The notes below the pieces were generated by a model. The model had not been told where the DNA came from, made no database searches, and worked only from the letters and a program-made list of their open reading frames with translations. This document shows positions 29,701-37,443 of a stretch of 64,000 bases of DNA, in pieces. The stretch lies in the NCBI RefSeq assembly GCF_004834005.1, contig NZ_STFF01000002.1:930001-994000 (forward strand). Direction: 5' to 3'. The translations under genes and the position numbers were made by a program. This DNA is from Niastella caeni. GTDB taxonomy: Bacteria > Bacteroidota > Bacteroidia > Chitinophagales > Chitinophagaceae. The stretch's first letter is position 1. Every line of letters begins with the position of its first letter.

Positions 29701-32700
29701 CGACCTGGTGAACCCGGATGTGTGGGCCATGCATGGCCGTGGTGTGCAGATAGCCGGCAATGATCGCGACATAAACGACAGCACAAGACCCGTAACATTG
29801 ACGCAAGGCGTGCCCGACCTGGGAGCGTATGAGTTCTACCCAACGGCATTGCCAACAGTGTTAACCGCTACACCATTAAAACCTGTGGTAAACCAACCAC
29901 AAACATTCATGTATGGTACCGATACGGTGATGAGAATTACGTGGGGACCAACAGTACCGGATTCTGTTGAAGCCAGAAGGTATTCCGGTGTAGTGCCAGC
30001 CGGATTACAACCACGCCCCGACTCTATGTTCTTCTATACAAAAGTGGAAATGCCGGGCGGTGGTAATTATGATTACAACATGGAGTTGTTCTACCTCGAT
30101 CCATGGCAGGGTTCTGTTCCTGATCAAAATATGCTTGGGTTAGGAAAAACAACCGTGTCCAATGCGTGGGTGGTAGGCTTTAGCAGCCGCGTGGATGTGA
30201 TAAAGAAAAAGATCTGGCAGAATTCAGTGAATTATATGGACCGCTTTACCGGCCTGGTAAATCCTTATGCGCCGCCGGTACTGCCTGATAAAGACAGTTC
30301 GAACCGCGGTAAGCGATTCTGGGTGGGTTACCAGCGCAGCTATGACTTTAACCCGGGTGTTAATTCGCAGGAAATGGTATTGTATATGAGCACCACCGAT
30401 CAACCGGCCAACGTACAGGTTCGCATCAACGGAACCAATTGGGTGCGCAACTACGTCATTCCGCCATACACAACAAGGGCTTCGGATTATATGCCGAAAA
30501 ACGGCCTCGATGATGCCCGCCTGTTGGATGAAGGATTGTACAACCGGGGTATCAGTATCGTCAGCGATGTGCCCATTACAGCGTACGCACATATTTTCGC
30601 CAGCGCTAACTCCGGTGCTACCATGTTGTTCCCGGTTGGGGTATGGGGTTATGAATATTACTCGCTGAACAACAGGCAAAACTATTCCACAACCGGCGCG
30701 TATACTACGATTATGGTAGTGGCCGATAAAAATAATACGGTGGTAGAAATCACGCCTTCCGTTCCCACACTGGCAGGAAAACCGGCCAACGTTCCATTCA
30801 CGGTTACGTTAAACGCCGGAGATGTGTACCAGGTGCTGGGCGCCATGATGAGTGGCAGCGAAGGGTATGATCTCACCGGTTCTATCATAAAATCGCTTCC
30901 AAATTCAAATAACGAATGTCACGCAATAGGCGTGTTCACCGGAAGTTCGCGTACAGGTTTAGGCTGTGGTACCTCTGTGGGCGGCTCAGGCGACCTGTTC
31001 TTGCAACAAACCTTCCCGTATTCAGCGTGGGGTAAAACGTACCTGACTGCGCCTACTTCTACCAGCGCCAATATCAGCACCCGGATGACCAATATTTACA
31101 GGGTGTTGGTGAAAGATCCTGCAACGGTGGTAAAACGGAACAACATTACATTAACCAATATTATAAACAACCGCTACTACCAGTATGAAAGCAATACCGC
31201 TGACATCATTACGGCTGATAAGCCGGTTACCATGGTACAGTACATGTCCTCTTCAGGCGCTTGTGCCAATACCGGTGGTGACGGGGATCCGGAAAGCAAT
31301 ATTTTGAGCCCGGCAGAACAAGCCATCAGTGGTTTCTCCGGTTTCTATCGCAATAATTTAGAAGCTATCAATGTCAATTATCTCACGCTTATTCTTCCCG
31401 ACAGTGGTATGAATTCGCTGAAGATCGATGGCATACCCTGGAATGCAATACCTGCAGCAACCAAACACAGTTATGCACACTCGCAACCAGGCTATACAGT
31501 AGCTATTAAGAGATGGCCGGCCGGTGCAGGACAAAGCTCAGTAGAAAGTGATTCTGCTTATCTGGGTCTGGTGTATGGATTGGGCAGTGTTGAAAGTTAT
31601 GGTTATAACGTGGGTACGATGGTGAAAACGCTGCAGGGATTGGGCACTATTTCCAACACATTGAACAATGGCAATAAGGCAGATTATACCTGTGCAGGAA
31701 CCCCATTCAGGTTCACCGGTTACCTGCCGTTCATACCCAATACATTGACCTGGAAACTCAGTCGCGTACCAGGCTTATCGCCCAATGCCGATGTAACGGT
31801 GAATGCACCAGTACCTGGCGACAGTATACTAATAAATGGAGTTAAGAATTATTTATTCCCGCTTAACCAGGATTATACGTTTGCGAACCCGGGTGTATAT
31901 ACTATAGAGATCGTCTATGATCATCCGGATATAGAAAGTTGTGATCACACCGGCCGCGACCTGATCTATGTACAGGTGGTACCGGCGCCGAAAGCAGACT
32001 TTACGGTGAACTACTCGGGTTGTGTAAAAGATATAGCAGAGTTTGTTGGTGCACCTAACGCACAAAATGGCATTGCCGTGAACCAGTGGAAATGGGAATT
32101 CCATGATGGCAGCAAGGCCAATGGTCAAAAGGTTACTTACACGTATAATACAGCCGGCACGTTCACGGAAAAACTGCAATCAGTTACCGCAGATGGATGT
32201 GTGGGTGATACTACCAAACAAATAGTGGTGAACCCGGTACCGATCGTGAAAGTGAATTCAGTAATCGTATGTACCGGCGCCGATACCACGCTGCAGGTTG
32301 AGAACCCCGCTGCGGGCGCTACTTACACCTGGTATGCATCATCAACCGGTGGCGCTGCAATAGGAACCGGCCCCACATTGAGCCTTACAAACATAACCGC
32401 TGGTACCGATTACTATGTACAGGAAACTTCAGCAGCCGGTTGTTCTTCTGAAAGGACCAAAGTATCGATTGCTGTACAAACCAGCATACTGGAACCCATC
32501 GTGTCGGTTGATTCGGTAGCTGCCAACCTGGTACGCTTCAAATGGACGGCAGTGCCCGGCGCTTCAGGTTACGAAGTGTCACTCGATGGCGGTAATAACT
32601 GGACGACGCCATCTTCCGGTTCAACAGGACTTACGCATACGGTAGCAGGCCTGCAACCATTACAAATAGTGACCATAATAGTAAAAGCGCTCAGTGGTTG

Positions 32701-33016
32701 TACAGATAGCAGATCGTTACCGGTATCGCAACAGGTATTGCCCGATGGTATATTCATCCCGAACAGCTTTACACCAAATGGCGATGGTTTGAACGATGTG
32801 TTGAGGGTATACGGTTACAAGATCAAAGAAATGAAGCTGGTGGTATTTAACCAGTGGGGTGAGAAGTTGTTTGAGTCTGCAGACCAGAGCAGGGGATGGG
32901 ATGGTAGTTATAAAGGCAAAATACAACCCAGTGGTGTGTACATGTATGTGTGCCGCATGATCCTGACAGATGGAACCACAATGGATAAGAAAGGGGCTAT
33001 CAATTTGATAAGGTAG
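20756..33016 (+). CDS. giant modular surface protein with T9SS type B sorting domain (4086 aa)
   Basis: It has a signal peptide (about 1-29, ending LQSKAQ). In order follow: a beta-rich N-terminal domain (30-225); Ig-like modules with the pattern YQWQSSPDNTTWTNI; a right-handed beta-helix module (about 321-775); two MAM-like modules (about 872-1049 and 1146-1322, SFESTWINGCDNRDIPNNFW); and three more beta-helix modules (about 1416-1881, 1982-2449 and 2549-3027), each ending PDIGAYEF or a variant. Next are an IgGFc-binding-like domain (about 3180-3625), a PKD-like domain (about 3743-3825), an Ig-like domain, an FN3-like domain (about 3912-3994) and the gliding-motility-associated C-terminal domain (3999-4086, PNSFTPNGDGLNDVLRVYG). 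The last directs export by the type IX system. An adhesin or polysaccharide-binding surface role is likely. PorP/SprF and PorE-like genes follow, as near SprB-type adhesins. Confidence 0.9.
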   Translation: MRNGYAYRFVKQIGCLFLMLFIALQSKAQIDITIGNGTTGNATTVYPCPIQDWYEGSRSQYLYLASELTAAGMAAGTIQAIKFNVLNVNNAGVTDKLVMKIGGTTVATLSTNSWDAFTTTPVETAPTDYQAVVGSNVFTFQTPFFWNGTDNILIEICDGDPGNNVGEWYIENPTIAWTTGLSFNGSHTTISDNQGSLCGTTATLNSGLQTTRPDIVLAWVPATNCAGKPNAGTASSTLTNVCLAQNFTVSLTGQTIASGITYKWQSSTNNTTWADIPGATTSFYTASQSATHWYRAIVTCTNGGLTDTTNAVQIVSPGLVGGTFTINSGQLTGGTNFQTFADAINYIKCGINSAVVFNVVANSGPYAEQVTIPHIGGSSSVNTITFNGNGTTLAYNTSDANNRTGIILNGAKHIIIDSLNVDVSAGSYGWGIVLMNKADSNIIRRCTVTTNTTSSSTNYSGILINGSATSTFITGNNGNGNLISGNTIIGGYYGIFLYGSTNPYNANNIIEKNKVLDAYLYSVYVYGNTNLTITGNDISRPSRTSVTTGYGIYVGTNTATLIEKNRIHNLFDGATGTNNTAYCIYVAGSGASAAQPNRAENNLIYNINNGAGAIYGIYSAGYNNWNFYHNSIVLDDAAATAGTTYGCNVNGSNVNVKNNLIYITRGGTGTKYCLYYGTAGVTSSANNDLYMNAPAGTNAVGFFNVAWTTLAGWQSTGFDISSIAFDPQFVNAGSGNYRPTNVFVDNMGAALGVTSDILGFTRSSTTPDIGAIEFTSAACTSPPVAGTVISTTNPVCAGVNFTLSLTGGTAGAGQTYQWQSSPDNTTWTNITGAVSAVYTTSQTNSTWYRVAVTCGSATVLSAPLQVNTTSVSYATLPFTESFESTWINGCDNRDIPNNFWRNQPATGNNSWRRYDDGAAGAWVNPANGAYTPSASHGSYSARFHSYNASANAKGSLDFYVNCNTGVAAKRLRFDYINTTGNDSMEVLLSTDGGLTFTWLNGYTVNGSWDRKVLNFTSNSATTVIRFRSTSDFGGSDIGIDNLTMFNLENCSGTPVPGTTVSSNTMVCPGSNFTLSVNGLPMQNGLTYQWQASPDNITWTNISGATGEDLTTSQTTATWYRIFITCTNGNQSAGSVPVLVPMRAPLYAPLPYTESFENTWVNGCDTRDIPNNFWNNNPATGDESWRRNDDGTSALWSSVNGAYAPAAAQGSYSARFHSYDGSDGAQGKFDLHLNASTGAPNKRLTFSYINTSGDDSLTVLVSTNGGTSFTRLDSVGIRGAWSQKVLYFNSTSATTIIRFQATADFGLTDIGLDDILVAEWPDCSGTPNAGTAVTTNSTVCIEPFTVSATGISTGNGITYQWQKSTDSVTWNNISGATAISYTTSQVGTHWYRLVTTCTISSTSANAAPVKVVSPTPVNGTFTINNNQLPGNGNFTSFNAAYDYIKCGIDGPVTFNVHTGTGTYNEQLTMIAVPGASAVNTVTFKGVGSGVLGFASTNTNERAVIKLKGTKHIIFDSLIINASLGTYGYGVQIMSNTDSNVVRNCTINLSTTSTAQNFAGIVVNGSDAGPVSTGAVLSDDNIFSGNTITGGYYGITLVATFNNGANGNNKIIKNTIKDFYSTGIYVAGSYGTLIEKNILSRPARTSVTDFYGIYFTTEKNTGCIVSKNRISNPFGGAPISTAAFYGINFNNSSGSTGGTYNENVVSNNLIYDINGNGLIYAIANTASGYAWYFHNTISLDNITSTSTAATRGFYQTTAASGLFFYNNNISITRGGTGTKYCIYLATNLLAGCDNNNYYINAAAGTNGVGFYTAARTQLSAWRTATGLDANSLSITPAFVDPASGNFTPGNAGIDNKGAAIGTADDINDQTRSGLTPDIGAYEFSPLPCALPLVNGKVDISPDTLCQFKPVYLHLNIGAFGSGQTFQWQMAKSLAGPYTNVGTPMLTPDTTIIADTTSFYRVQITCGTNTVYTDTALLVVNPALPTGIYTINKNGQSTYEPGKPGGNFLSFADAKAAMGCGIGGTVVFNVQAGSGPYTEQLILDSIAGTSAINTITFNGNGNTLTYNANSNSQRAVLKLNGADHIIFDSLQIEAGGGTYGYGIQLINNADSNTFRKCIINTSVASTSNNYAGIVINASDAAAVTTGNTLSDGNVFDRNRVTGGYYGITLVGNTTTTGFLNNNSFTNNTIQDFYNYGLYITGTNNTVVAGNTFTRAARANTATSVYGIYMTTAASNRLTISKNRFTRFFGGITANTASFYGVYHNSVSAAGEDTVSNNLFYDLDGNGPVYALYNTGSSNVWYHHNTISIDNTTSTATGASAGFYQTTTANGIQFVNNIVTISRGGAGAKHAIYLNATTSEILSNYNDFYVTGTNAHVGYYTANRTTLADWVTASGKDSSSLNHNPLYTDPATGNFMPMLAALDNKGTPVNIATDILNAVRSATTPDIGAYEFAPAPCQTPPIAGTASVTPSSGLCLEMPIELTVTGHSPLGAITFQWQSSPDGVTWTDISPVQYFPQYSTKAGLSTYYRAAVTCTGNTVYTAPVQVTLNNILLKGLYTIDPSKPATLPNFTSFQSAVDALLCGITGAIVFEVAPGTYNEQIRIPYIPNTSTINTVTFQSANGVASSVNLTFDATSTNNYTLKLDSTRHFIFKDLTISGTNTSNGRVVELANTASYDSILNCIIAAPVATAASNSIAGIYAFQLKGTSNVIKGNTISNGSSGIYFAGTGTGTGLSPDHVIENNTVSGAWQYGIYASNLKRVQLNKNIVTVNGPVNATAYGIYATDCDSSYSVTGNNITVSNATTIVYGLALINSDTARNARGKLANNMVTAVNNNTGALYGAYLSNSPGVIVQNNTIAINTSGAGSYGLYHNNFNGADYLNNTVNSTSTTTTNNHSMYLLNTAASGVRMRNNIFSNKGGGTALYVNNSSQSLTSDYNMLYTSGSTLVQRGNPAGTFATLADWRAGSYWDKYSIGYSPAFVSDSDLRPDLVNPDVWAMHGRGVQIAGNDRDINDSTRPVTLTQGVPDLGAYEFYPTALPTVLTATPLKPVVNQPQTFMYGTDTVMRITWGPTVPDSVEARRYSGVVPAGLQPRPDSMFFYTKVEMPGGGNYDYNMELFYLDPWQGSVPDQNMLGLGKTTVSNAWVVGFSSRVDVIKKKIWQNSVNYMDRFTGLVNPYAPPVLPDKDSSNRGKRFWVGYQRSYDFNPGVNSQEMVLYMSTTDQPANVQVRINGTNWVRNYVIPPYTTRASDYMPKNGLDDARLLDEGLYNRGISIVSDVPITAYAHIFASANSGATMLFPVGVWGYEYYSLNNRQNYSTTGAYTTIMVVADKNNTVVEITPSVPTLAGKPANVPFTVTLNAGDVYQVLGAMMSGSEGYDLTGSIIKSLPNSNNECHAIGVFTGSSRTGLGCGTSVGGSGDLFLQQTFPYSAWGKTYLTAPTSTSANISTRMTNIYRVLVKDPATVVKRNNITLTNIINNRYYQYESNTADIITADKPVTMVQYMSSSGACANTGGDGDPESNILSPAEQAISGFSGFYRNNLEAINVNYLTLILPDSGMNSLKIDGIPWNAIPAATKHSYAHSQPGYTVAIKRWPAGAGQSSVESDSAYLGLVYGLGSVESYGYNVGTMVKTLQGLGTISNTLNNGNKADYTCAGTPFRFTGYLPFIPNTLTWKLSRVPGLSPNADVTVNAPVPGDSILINGVKNYLFPLNQDYTFANPGVYTIEIVYDHPDIESCDHTGRDLIYVQVVPAPKADFTVNYSGCVKDIAEFVGAPNAQNGIAVNQWKWEFHDGSKANGQKVTYTYNTAGTFTEKLQSVTADGCVGDTTKQIVVNPVPIVKVNSVIVCTGADTTLQVENPAAGATYTWYASSTGGAAIGTGPTLSLTNITAGTDYYVQETSAAGCSSERTKVSIAVQTSILEPIVSVDSVAANLVRFKWTAVPGASGYEVSLDGGNNWTTPSSGSTGLTHTVAGLQPLQIVTIIVKALSGCTDSRSLPVSQQVLPDGIFIPNSFTPNGDGLNDVLRVYGYKIKEMKLVVFNQWGEKLFESADQSRGWDGSYKGKIQPSGVYMYVCRMILTDGTTMDKKGAINLIR
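21718..29836 (+). repeat. four homologous beta-helix modules within the giant protein
   Basis: Modules cover about 21718-23078, 25003-26397, 26700-28100 and 28401-29836. Each begins with (G)xYTI/FTIN..., then an FxSFxxAxxxxxCGIxGxVxFNV segment, runs through many short NNxI rungs (GGYYGITLV, NNLIYDINGNG, HNTISLDN, SRGGTGTKY) and closes with TPDIGAYEF. Modules 2 and 3 are the closest pair, which suggests recent internal duplication. This fold commonly binds or cleaves polysaccharides. No catalytic residues can be assigned by eye. Confidence 0.8.
23370..24720 (+). repeat. duplicated MAM-like module with Ig-like linker
   Basis: Two copies (about 23370-23910 and 24190-24720) share TESFEnTWvNGCDxRDIPNNF, a WRRxDDG segment, YSARFHSYxxS and a closing IGxDdi/nL strand. 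An Ig-like module separates them. The layout resembles MAM/concanavalin-like domains used for adhesion. A tandem duplication that included the linker is the simplest origin. Confidence 0.75.
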
Positions 33017-33020
33017 GCGA

Positions 33021-33048
33021 GTGGTAAGTAGTAAGTAGCGGGTAGGGG
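33021..33048. repeat. heptamer array after the giant gene (GTGGTAA, GTAGTAA, GTAGCGG, GTAGGGG)
   Basis: Four 7-bp words start within five bases of the giant gene's stop codon. The word GTAGTAA is the same as at 19026. This fits the tendency for heptamer runs to sit right after stop codons. Confidence 0.7.
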
Positions 33049-33092
33049 AAATAGGACCAGGCATTTAAAGAAGTTTTAAAAAATTAGACTAT

Positions 33093-36000
33093 ATGACGAG
33101 AAATGGAGAACATAAAGCGGGTAAGCGCATACTGTACGGGGTATGTGGGCGCATGTTGTTGGGTTTTGCGTTTCTTTTGAATGGCCTGTTTTCTTTGGGG
33201 CAAAACGTATCGAACCGGGGAACTGAGTTTTGGGTAGGGTATGGCCACCACCAGTTTATGGAGCAGGGCGGCAATAATATGAACATGGTATTATACCTGA
33301 GCGCCGAAGATCAGCCTGCAACGGTTACCGTTACTATCGATAGCAGCGGGCTGTTCTTTCCCAACTGGTGGCGAAAGACGTATACGATCCCTGCCTATAC
33401 AGTCATTGCTACAGACATAATACCCAAAGGAGTGGTGAATGTAGCAGCGGCGCCCGGTGATCCGCTCAGTGATCCCAATTATGATGCCCGCCTGTTCACT
33501 GATCCGCCACCTGCCGGCACCGGCGGTGCTGGTGTGTTCAGAAAGAAAGGGATCCATATTGAAAGCAATGTGCCGATTGTAGCCTACGCACATATTTATG
33601 GTTCTGCTTCATCCGGTGCTACTATGTTGTTGCCGGTGACTGCCTGGGGATATTCTTATGTGTCGTTGAACAGCCGGCAAAGCTATGGAAGCGATTGTTA
33701 CAACTGGATGTATATAATAGCCAGCAAAGACAATACGGTAATACAGGTTACCCCTTCTGTGCGAACAAGAGCGCAGAACATTACCGGGCTGCAACCCGGG
33801 GTAACTTCTACTATAACATTAATGAAAGGCCAGATCTACCAGGTAGTAGGCGCCAACGACGGAGCCGATGCTAATGGTAACGGTGGTAGTTCCGGAACAG
33901 GTAAGGAGCTAACAGGTACCATTGTACGGTCAATGGCCAATGGCGCCAATAATTGTAATCCCATAGCCGTATTTGCCGGTAGTAGCCGAACGGCCAACCC
34001 GGCCTCCTGCGGCAGTGGGGGTGGCGATAATGATAACCAGCAACTATTTCCGCAGCATGCCTGGGGTAAACGGTATTTGACCGCGCCGTTCTCAGGTTCC
34101 AGCACGCCATCTTCATTTGCAAGAAGTACCTATAAAATAGCGGTGCGCGATCCGGGCACTGTCGTGCGGGTAAATAATAACCTGATCACTGGTCCGCCTT
34201 ATAACGCCACGCTCATCAACGGGAACTTTTATGTATATGAGAGCGGTACTGCCGATATAATTGAAGCGGATAAGCCCATAGAAGTAATGCAGTTCATGAC
34301 CGGTGGCAGTTGCTTAGGTAACGGCGGATTAGGCGACCCGGAAATGGTGGTACTTAGTCCGGTTGAACAGGCCATTACAAGAGTTGGCTTCTTCCGGAAT
34401 AATAAAGAATCTATATCTGTCAACTACGTAACCGTGATTGTGCCAACGGCCGGGGTGCCTTCATTACGAATTGGCGGCAGCGCAGTGTTTAATCATACGT
34501 ATCCGCATACCAACATGAATGGATATACGGTGGTGATAAAAAGATGGGATAGCCCATTACCACCTGCTGCGCCTTTAGGGCAATGCCTGGTAACCTGCGA
34601 TTCGGCTTTCACCGGTATTGCCTATGGATTGGGTAGTGTGGAAAGCTATGCTTACAATATAGGCACGTACCTGAATAACCTGAATGCGATAAGCAGTGTT
34701 CACAATGAACCCGACACTACCAATGGCGGAAAGAACAGCCATAAATTCACCTGTGTAAATACGCCGGTTAAATTATCTGCCCTCATTCGCTATCAACCGC
34801 TTAAGCTGGTATGGGGCCTTAGTGCACTGGGCGCTGTTACAACACCGCCAGCTACTGATGTTACGATTGATCCGGCCTCTAACGCTTATGATGGCACTGT
34901 TACCATCAATGGTATTACTTATTATAAATACACGTTGCCTGGTACGTATAACTTCAATACGGCCGGCACCTATACCATTCCAATTAAGTCATCCAGTTTA
35001 TCACTCGATAACTGTAATAATACAGAAGAGTTGAAGATAACCGTGGAAGTAAAACCAAAACCCACGGCTGATTTTACCTTTTCGCATCCCACCGGTTGTA
35101 TAAAAGATACGGTGGCATTTAGCGGTCCCGCGTCAACAGGCGCCTATACCATAGGGCAATGGAAGTGGACGTTTCCCGATGGCAGCACCGCCGGCGCGCA
35201 GAATCCGTTGAAATTACTGTCTGCCACCGGAACGCAGAATATACAACTGGCCGTAGTTACAACTGATGGCTGCGTGTCGAACGTTACCAAACCCATTACC
35301 GTATATGCGCCGCCGGTTACTACCATTAGCGCTGCCCCTTTAGCTATTTGTGAAGATGGCAGCATTACCTTCAGTGAAACCCATTCATACGGCGGTCCGG
35401 TGCCCATTAATACCTGGTATTGGGATTTTGGAAATAATACCATAGTTACTGCTACCAATGGCAATGCGCAAACAATACCTTTCCCTGATTACGGAACGTT
35501 TACCGCAAAGCATGTAGTGAAAGTGAGCAATACCTGTGTGAGCGATACGGCGTTTGTGCCGGTTACCGTGTATGCCAAGCCTAAACCGGGTTTCAGCTAT
35601 CCGGCAGGTTGTTTGCCTGATAATGGCATTGTGCAGTTCACCGATACCACTAAGGTGCCGGATAATCAAGCGATCAGCAGTTGGAGCTGGAACTTCGGCG
35701 ATCCCAATGCCACGCCGGGTAACCCGAATACATCAACGCAACAAAATCCATCGCATACCTACACCTTTGGCAATTATAATATTCATTTCAGTGTTACTAC
35801 TGCCAATGGTTGTACAAAAGATACTACGGTAGCCGCCACGTTTAGTTTGCGACCCCGGTTAAACTATCCGGCCCTGCCGGCCATTTGCGCCAGTGTTACC
35901 ACGCCTGTGTCTGTGGCTACGGCTACGGTTACCAATGGCGTACCAGGCACCGGTGTATACAGTGGTGCGGGCACTACAGCGGCTGGTATGTTTACACCTT

Positions 36001-37373
36001 CTGTTGCCGGCGCCGGAGCGCATTTGATCACATATACCTTTACCTCATCAGGTGGCTGTACGGAATCTATAACAAGCACGATCACCGTATACCCCAAGCC
36101 AACGGCTGTTTTTACAGTCGAAAGCGATATCTGTTTGAATGAGTCGGCAACGATCGACGATCAATCGGGCATTACTTCCGGATCCATTACTTCCTGGAGG
36201 TGGAATTTGGGTGATGGCAACTGGGTGCCCCATACCAATGGAAATTCGTTTTCACACACATGGTCTATATATAACACGTACTCCGTAAAGCTGGTTGCAG
36301 TGAGTGATCAGGGGTGCACCAGTGATACGGCAACCCGGACTGTAACAGTACATCCGCTGCCGGTAACAAATTTTAGTTTACCTGCAGCGGTATGTATGCC
36401 GGGTGGTGTTGCTGATTTCAAAAATGCCACTACGGTAGCAGATCTGTCAGCACTTGGTTACACGTGGAATTTTGGCGATAACAGCGCGGTGGTTCATACT
36501 ACCGATGCCAGTCATCCGTATGCTGTTGCCAAGCCTTACGTTGTTCGCCTGGATGCTACGTCTGCCTGGGGATGTGCCAGCAGCGCTTCAAAAACATTCA
36601 GCGCGTTTTTTGATAAGCCGGTTGCCGCCTTTACGGTTTCACCCGATACTTTATGCCAGGGTTCCGATAATGTATTCGATGATGAAAGTACTTCCAATAA
36701 CAGCACTATTCAGCAATGGAGCTGGAATTTTGGCGATGGCAGTTCTTCCACTAAGCAAGACCCGGTGAAACGCTACCAGCTACCGGGTAACTATACCGTA
36801 CAATTGCAGGTGATCAACAGCGCAGGTTGTACTTCGCAAATAGCTACCAAACAGGTAGTGGTTTACCTGCAGCCTGTTGTTGATGCAGGGCCTTCGTTCA
36901 CGGTGCCGCAGGGAACGGTGGTGCAATTCAATCCAACCGTAAATGATTCAACAGTGCTATCGTTCAGTTGGGCGCCGGCTTCGGGTTTAAGCGATGCACA
37001 CAAGTTGCGGCCTTTGCTGCAGGCGATGTTTGATGAAACCTATACGCTTACGGCTACAGGTGAAGGGCAATGCACCGCATCTGACTTCCTGAAAGTAAAA
37101 ATATTAAAACCGGTTTTAGTGCCTAACGCATTTTCTCCTAATGGCGATGGCATTCATGATACCTGGAATATTACGAACCTGAGCGATTATCCTGGTTGCA
37201 CGGTGGAAGTATTCAACCGGTATGGCCAGCGGGTGTATTACTCATATGGGTATGCTACACCGTGGAATGGAACTGTAAGTGGTAAACCATTGCCGATGGC
37301 TACTTATTACTACGTGATCCATTTGAAGAATGGGTTTAAACCGAGAACGGGTTCAATAACGATAGTGAAGTGA
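33093..37373 (+). CDS. IgGFc-like/PKD multidomain surface protein with T9SS type B sorting domain
   Basis: This 1426-residue exported protein has a hydrophobic signal segment (about 20-36). It opens with the same IgGFc-binding-like domain as the giant protein upstream (NRGTEFWVGYGHHQFM, then IVAYAHIYGSASSGATMLLP, about 40-560). A chain of PKD-like domains follows, with cores QWKWTFPDG, TWYWDFGNN, SWSWNFGDP, SWRWNLGDG, YTWNFGDNS and QWSWNFGDG (about 655-1340), including one Ig-like insert at about 920-1000. It closes with a gliding-motility-associated type B C-terminal domain (about 1343-1426, PNAFSPNGDGIHDTWNIT). It lies 77 bp after the giant gene and is likely co-expressed and secreted by the same T9SS. 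A surface adhesive role is inferred; no enzymatic domain is seen. Confidence 0.9.
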   Translation: MTRNGEHKAGKRILYGVCGRMLLGFAFLLNGLFSLGQNVSNRGTEFWVGYGHHQFMEQGGNNMNMVLYLSAEDQPATVTVTIDSSGLFFPNWWRKTYTIPAYTVIATDIIPKGVVNVAAAPGDPLSDPNYDARLFTDPPPAGTGGAGVFRKKGIHIESNVPIVAYAHIYGSASSGATMLLPVTAWGYSYVSLNSRQSYGSDCYNWMYIIASKDNTVIQVTPSVRTRAQNITGLQPGVTSTITLMKGQIYQVVGANDGADANGNGGSSGTGKELTGTIVRSMANGANNCNPIAVFAGSSRTANPASCGSGGGDNDNQQLFPQHAWGKRYLTAPFSGSSTPSSFARSTYKIAVRDPGTVVRVNNNLITGPPYNATLINGNFYVYESGTADIIEADKPIEVMQFMTGGSCLGNGGLGDPEMVVLSPVEQAITRVGFFRNNKESISVNYVTVIVPTAGVPSLRIGGSAVFNHTYPHTNMNGYTVVIKRWDSPLPPAAPLGQCLVTCDSAFTGIAYGLGSVESYAYNIGTYLNNLNAISSVHNEPDTTNGGKNSHKFTCVNTPVKLSALIRYQPLKLVWGLSALGAVTTPPATDVTIDPASNAYDGTVTINGITYYKYTLPGTYNFNTAGTYTIPIKSSSLSLDNCNNTEELKITVEVKPKPTADFTFSHPTGCIKDTVAFSGPASTGAYTIGQWKWTFPDGSTAGAQNPLKLLSATGTQNIQLAVVTTDGCVSNVTKPITVYAPPVTTISAAPLAICEDGSITFSETHSYGGPVPINTWYWDFGNNTIVTATNGNAQTIPFPDYGTFTAKHVVKVSNTCVSDTAFVPVTVYAKPKPGFSYPAGCLPDNGIVQFTDTTKVPDNQAISSWSWNFGDPNATPGNPNTSTQQNPSHTYTFGNYNIHFSVTTANGCTKDTTVAATFSLRPRLNYPALPAICASVTTPVSVATATVTNGVPGTGVYSGAGTTAAGMFTPSVAGAGAHLITYTFTSSGGCTESITSTITVYPKPTAVFTVESDICLNESATIDDQSGITSGSITSWRWNLGDGNWVPHTNGNSFSHTWSIYNTYSVKLVAVSDQGCTSDTATRTVTVHPLPVTNFSLPAAVCMPGGVADFKNATTVADLSALGYTWNFGDNSAVVHTTDASHPYAVAKPYVVRLDATSAWGCASSASKTFSAFFDKPVAAFTVSPDTLCQGSDNVFDDESTSNNSTIQQWSWNFGDGSSSTKQDPVKRYQLPGNYTVQLQVINSAGCTSQIATKQVVVYLQPVVDAGPSFTVPQGTVVQFNPTVNDSTVLSFSWAPASGLSDAHKLRPLLQAMFDETYTLTATGEGQCTASDFLKVKILKPVLVPNAFSPNGDGIHDTWNITNLSDYPGCTVEVFNRYGQRVYYSYGYATPWNGTVSGKPLPMATYYYVIHLKNGFKPRTGSITIVK

Positions 37374-37443
37374 GGGGTAAGTTGAAAAGTTAACAAGTTG
37401 ATAGAGGAGAAAGTAAAAAAATAAATAAACAAAACGATACGCA

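Noticed and set aside
21746..29806. Many 60-140 codon minus-strand frames within the giant gene
   Set aside because: They follow the repetitive, codon-biased sense strand; none has a domain or start context.
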